From the NCBI RefSeq assembly GCF_031143425.1, contig NW_027150048.1, positions 1 to 64,000 of the forward strand: a DNA stretch of 64,000 bases. The letters run 5' to 3'. The DNA comes from Pleurodeles waltl (Eukaryota; Chordata; Amphibia; Caudata; Salamandridae). Below the pieces are notes generated by a model, which had not been told where the DNA came from, made no database searches, and saw only the letters and a list, made by a program, of their open reading frames with translations. Positions 61,047 through 64,000 of this stretch are shown piece by piece. How positions within the stretch are numbered: position 1 is the first letter of the stretch; the number at the start of each line of letters is the position of its first letter. Both the position numbers and the translations under genes were made by a program.

Positions 61047-62166
61047 ACAAAAGTTGAATATTTTTCTAAGTCCCATCTCATAATGAGATGGGACTTAGAA
61101 AAAAATTCAACTTTTGTCAAAAGTCAAAAGAGCTTCCAAGTCCCTTGTCAGAAAGGGAATTTGTTACTTCTTTGAAGAAGAAAATTAAATTTGGATGTTT
61201 TCACTTTTTGGACGATAAAGGTTGACATTTTTTCTAAGTCCCCATTCAGAATGGGACTTTGTGACTTTTTTGAAGAAATGTATTGAATTTGGATTTTTTC
61301 ACTTTTTGGATGAAAAAAGAAGAATTTTTTTCAAAGTGCCCATTCAGAGCCAGACATTGTCACTTTTTTGAAGAAAAAAATTGAAATTAGATTTTTTCAC
61401 TTTTGGGACTAAAAAAGATGAAATTTGGATTTTTTCACTTTTTGGATGAAAAAGTAGAAATTTTTTCCAAGTGCCCACTCAGAATGGATTTTTTTTCACT
61501 TTTTTGAAGAAAAAAATTGAAATTTGATTTTTTCACTTTTAGGACTAAAAAAGATGAATTTTTTTTTTTTTTTCACTTTTTGGGTGAAAAAAGTTGAATT
61601 TTTTTCCAAGTGCCCACTCAGAATGATTTTTTTTTAACTTTTTTGAAGAAAAAAATTGAAATTTGATTTTTCACTTTTTGGACTAAAAAAGATGAAATTT
61701 AGATTATTTCACTTTTTTGGTGAAAAAAGTTGAAATTTTTCCAAGTGCCCACTCAGAATGGAATTTTTTTCTCTTTTTGAAGAAAAAATTAGAAATTTGT
61801 TTTTTTCACTTTTGCGACTAAAAAAGATAAAATTTGGATTTTTTTCACTTTTTGGGTGAAAAAAGTTGAAATTTTTTCCAAGTGCCCACTCAGAATGATT
61901 TTTTTTAAACTTTTTGAAGAAAAAAATTGAAATTTGATTTTTCACTTTTTGGACTAAAAAAGATGAAATTTAGATTATTTCACTTTTTGGATGAAAAAAG
62001 TTGAAATTTTTTCCAAGTGCCCACTCAGAATGGGACTTTGTCACTTTTTTGACAAAAGCTATGAATTTGCACTTTTTCACTATTTGGATCAAAAAAGTTT
62101 ATCTTTCCATCCAATAAGTCAAAATGTCCCATTCTGACATGGGAAGCGGCACACATGTCAACTTAG
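61047..62166 (+). repeat. HOR unit 64, 1120 bp, k=5, class E
   Basis: Palindrome centre 61082, preceded by aacttggacaaaag. Near-copy of unit 56 at about 8.43 kb, with the same gtagaaattttttcc monomer. Confidence 0.91.
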
Positions 62167-63560
62167 ACAAAAGTTGAATATTTTTCTAAGTCCCATCTCA
62201 TAATGAGATGGGACTTAGAAAAAAATTCAACTTTTGTCAAAAGTCAAAAGAGCTTCCAAGTCCCTTGTCAGAAAGGGAATTTGTTACTTCTTTGAAGAAG
62301 AAAATTAAATTTGGATGTTTCACTTTTTGGACGATAAAGGTTGACATTTTTTCTAAGTCCCCATTCAGAATGGGACTTTGTGACTTTTTTGAAGAAATGT
62401 ATTGAATTTGGATTTTTTCACTTTTTGGATGAAAAAAGAAGAATTTTTTTCAAAGTGCCCATTCAGAGCCAGACATTGTCACTTTTTTGAAGAAAAAAAT
62501 TGAAATTAGATTTTTTCACTTTTGGGACTAAAAAAGATGAAATTTGGATTTTTTCACTTTTTGGATGAAAAAAGTTGAAATTTTTTCCAAGTGCCCACTC
62601 AGAATGGATTTTTTTTCACTTTTTTGAAGAAAAAAATTGAAATTTGATTTTTTCACTTTTAGGACTAAAAAAGATGATTTTTTTTTTTTTTCACTTTTTG
62701 GGTGAAAAAAGTTGAAAATTTTTCCAAGTGCCCACTCAGAATGACTTTGTTTTAACTTTTTTGAAGAAAAAAATAGAAATTTGATTTTTCACTTTTTGGA
62801 CTAAAAAAGATGAAATTTAGATTATTTCACTTTTTGGATGAAAAAAGTTGAAATTTTTTCAAAGTGCCCATTCAGAGCCAGACATTGTCACTTTTTTGAA
62901 GAAAAAAATTGAAATTAGATTTTTTCACTTTTGGGACTAAAAAAGATGAAATTTGGATTTTTTCACTTTTTGGATGAAAAAAGTTGAAATTTTTTCCAAG
63001 TGCCCACTCAGAATGGAATTTTTTTCACTTTTTTTGAAGAAAAAAATTGAAATTTGATTTTTTCACTTTTAGGACTAAAAAAGATGAAATTTTGATTTTT
63101 TCACTTTTTTGGTGAAAAAAGTTGAAATTTTTTCCAAGTGCCCACTTAGAATGGAATTTTTTTCACTTTTTTGAAGAAAAAATTTGAAATTTGTTTTTTT
63201 CACTTTTGCGACTAAAAAAGATTAAATTTGGATTTTTTTCACTTTTTGGGTGAAAAAAGTTGAAATTTTTTCCAAGTGCCCACTCAGAATGATTTTTTTT
63301 CCACTTTTTTGAAGAAAAAAATTGAAATTTGATTTTTCACTTTTTGGACTAAAAAAGATGAAATTTAGATTATTTCACTTTTTGGATGAAAAAAGTTGAA
63401 ATTTTTTCCAAGTGCCCACTCAGAATGGGACTTTGTCACTTTTTGACAAAAGCTATGAATTTGCACTTTTTCACTATTTGGATCAAAAAAGTTTATCTTT
63501 CCATTCAATAAGTCAAAATGTCCCATTCTGACATGGGAAGCGGCACACATGTCAACTTAG
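62167..63560 (+). repeat. HOR unit 65, 1394 bp, k=7, class E
   Basis: Palindrome centre 62202. Resembles unit 58, including the internal agccagacattg segment (near 62875) and the final ttttgcgactaaa monomer. Confidence 0.91.
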
Positions 63561-64000
63561 ACAAAAGTTGAATATTTTTCTAAGTCCCATCTCATAATGA
63601 GATGGGACTTAGAAAAAAATTCAACTTTTGTGAAAAGTCAAAAGAGCTTCCAAGTCCCTTGTCAGAAAGGGAATTTGTTACTTCTTTGAAGAAGAAAATT
63701 AAATTTGGATGTTTTCACTTTTTGGACGATAAAGATTGAAATTTTTTCTAAGTCCCCATTCAGAATGGGACTTTGTGACTTTTTTGAAGAAATGTATTGA
63801 ATTTGGAATTTTTTCACTTTTTGGATGAAAAAAGAAGAATTTTTTTTCAAAGTGCCCATTCAGAACCAGACTTTGTCACTTTTTTGAAGAAAAAAATTGA
63901 AAATAGATTTTTTCACTTTTGGGACTAAAAAAGATGAAATTTGGATTTTTTCACTTTTTGGATGAAAAAAGTTGAAATTTTTTCCAAGTGCCCACTCAGA
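63561..64000 (+). repeat. Partial HOR unit 66 at window end
   Basis: Palindrome centre 63596. Has cttttgtgaaaag (subfamily I form) with gtcagaaaggg (subfamily II form), and cagaaccagactttg at the junction. Cut by the window end after about one monomer. Confidence 0.9.

Larger units (their letters stand above)
52323..64000 (+). repeat. Satellite array, subfamily II (10 complete HOR units plus two partial)
   Basis: Same architecture and orientation as the array before the gap but a different sequence subfamily. Diagnostic changes shared by nearly all units: gacaaaagctatg; cttttgtcaaaag after the palindrome; gtcagaaagggaatttg; an anchor segment ending in gaagaattttttt, caaagtgcccattcag and agccagacattg (class E); monomers with cacttttaggact, cttttgcgact, tagattatttcac, or a run of 10-17 T replacing part of a subrepeat. 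Many units also read cccattttgacatggg in the unique core. Monomer numbers are higher on average (k = 5,3,7,3,4,8,3,3,5,7). No gene is seen. Confidence 0.96.

Noticed and set aside
115..63631. CRISPR-like array (regular repeats with spacers)
   Set aside because: The segments between palindromes are themselves tandem monomers, hundreds of bases long and similar to each other, not unique spacers. No cas genes are present.
1..64000. Telomeric repeats, rDNA or tRNA genes
   Set aside because: No TTAGGG/TTTAGGG/TTAGG-type runs, no GC-rich rRNA-like block and no tRNA-like cloverleaf were seen; all sequence is explained by the satellite.

Overview
The whole 64 kb window is one AT-rich tandem satellite array, broken once by a 200-base run of N (52123-52322). 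I see no credible gene, RNA gene, transposon, telomere repeat or CRISPR array. The open frames that exist (none longer than about 150 codons) are all translations of the repeat, mostly on the minus strand, and give the same Lys/Ser/Phe-rich low-complexity peptides again and again. A megabase-style satellite with higher-order repeats and a placeholder gap points to a eukaryotic nuclear chromosome, in a heterochromatic setting such as a pericentromere, centromere or subtelomere. I do not recognise the satellite family and cannot name the species.

The array has nested levels. (1) A subrepeat of about 37 bp, of the form T6-CAC-T5-GG..A6-G.TGAAATTT. (2) A monomer of about 137 bp: three subrepeats plus a GC-richer tail of about 25 bp (ccaagtgcccactcagaatg). 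By hand count one monomer is about 26% G+C. (3) A higher-order repeat (HOR): one fixed anchor of about 438 bp followed by k monomers. The anchor holds a near-perfect palindrome of 71 bp (35-bp arms, one central base) and a stretch of about 60 bp that does not look like the monomer and can form two competing hairpins. (4) Blocks of several HORs duplicated in tandem or at distances of about 8.4, 11.7, 20.2-20.3 and 34.2 kb.

I located 66 palindromes (one with its left arm mostly deleted). All units point the same way. Of the 64 gap-free centre-to-centre distances, 58 fall into eight tight classes that fit 438 + 137k with k from 1 to 8: 574-578, 710-715, 845-860, 981-992, 1112-1131, 1256-1260, 1394 and 1531 bp. 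The other six are explained by three identical insertions of about 75 bp (two subrepeats), two losses of about 100 bp (one anchor segment) and one 47-bp deletion in the palindrome arm. So the array varies by gaining and losing whole monomers between fixed anchors.

Layout: 1-52122 is subfamily I with several anchor variants intermixed; 52323-64000 is a distinct subfamily II (gacaaaagc, cttttgtcaaaag, tcagaaaggg, gagccagac, poly-T monomers). The switch coincides with the N gap, which begins 21 bases before an expected palindrome. I index units from the first base of each palindrome to the base before the next. Distances come from printed coordinates and may be off by a base or two; ends of long duplications are approximate.
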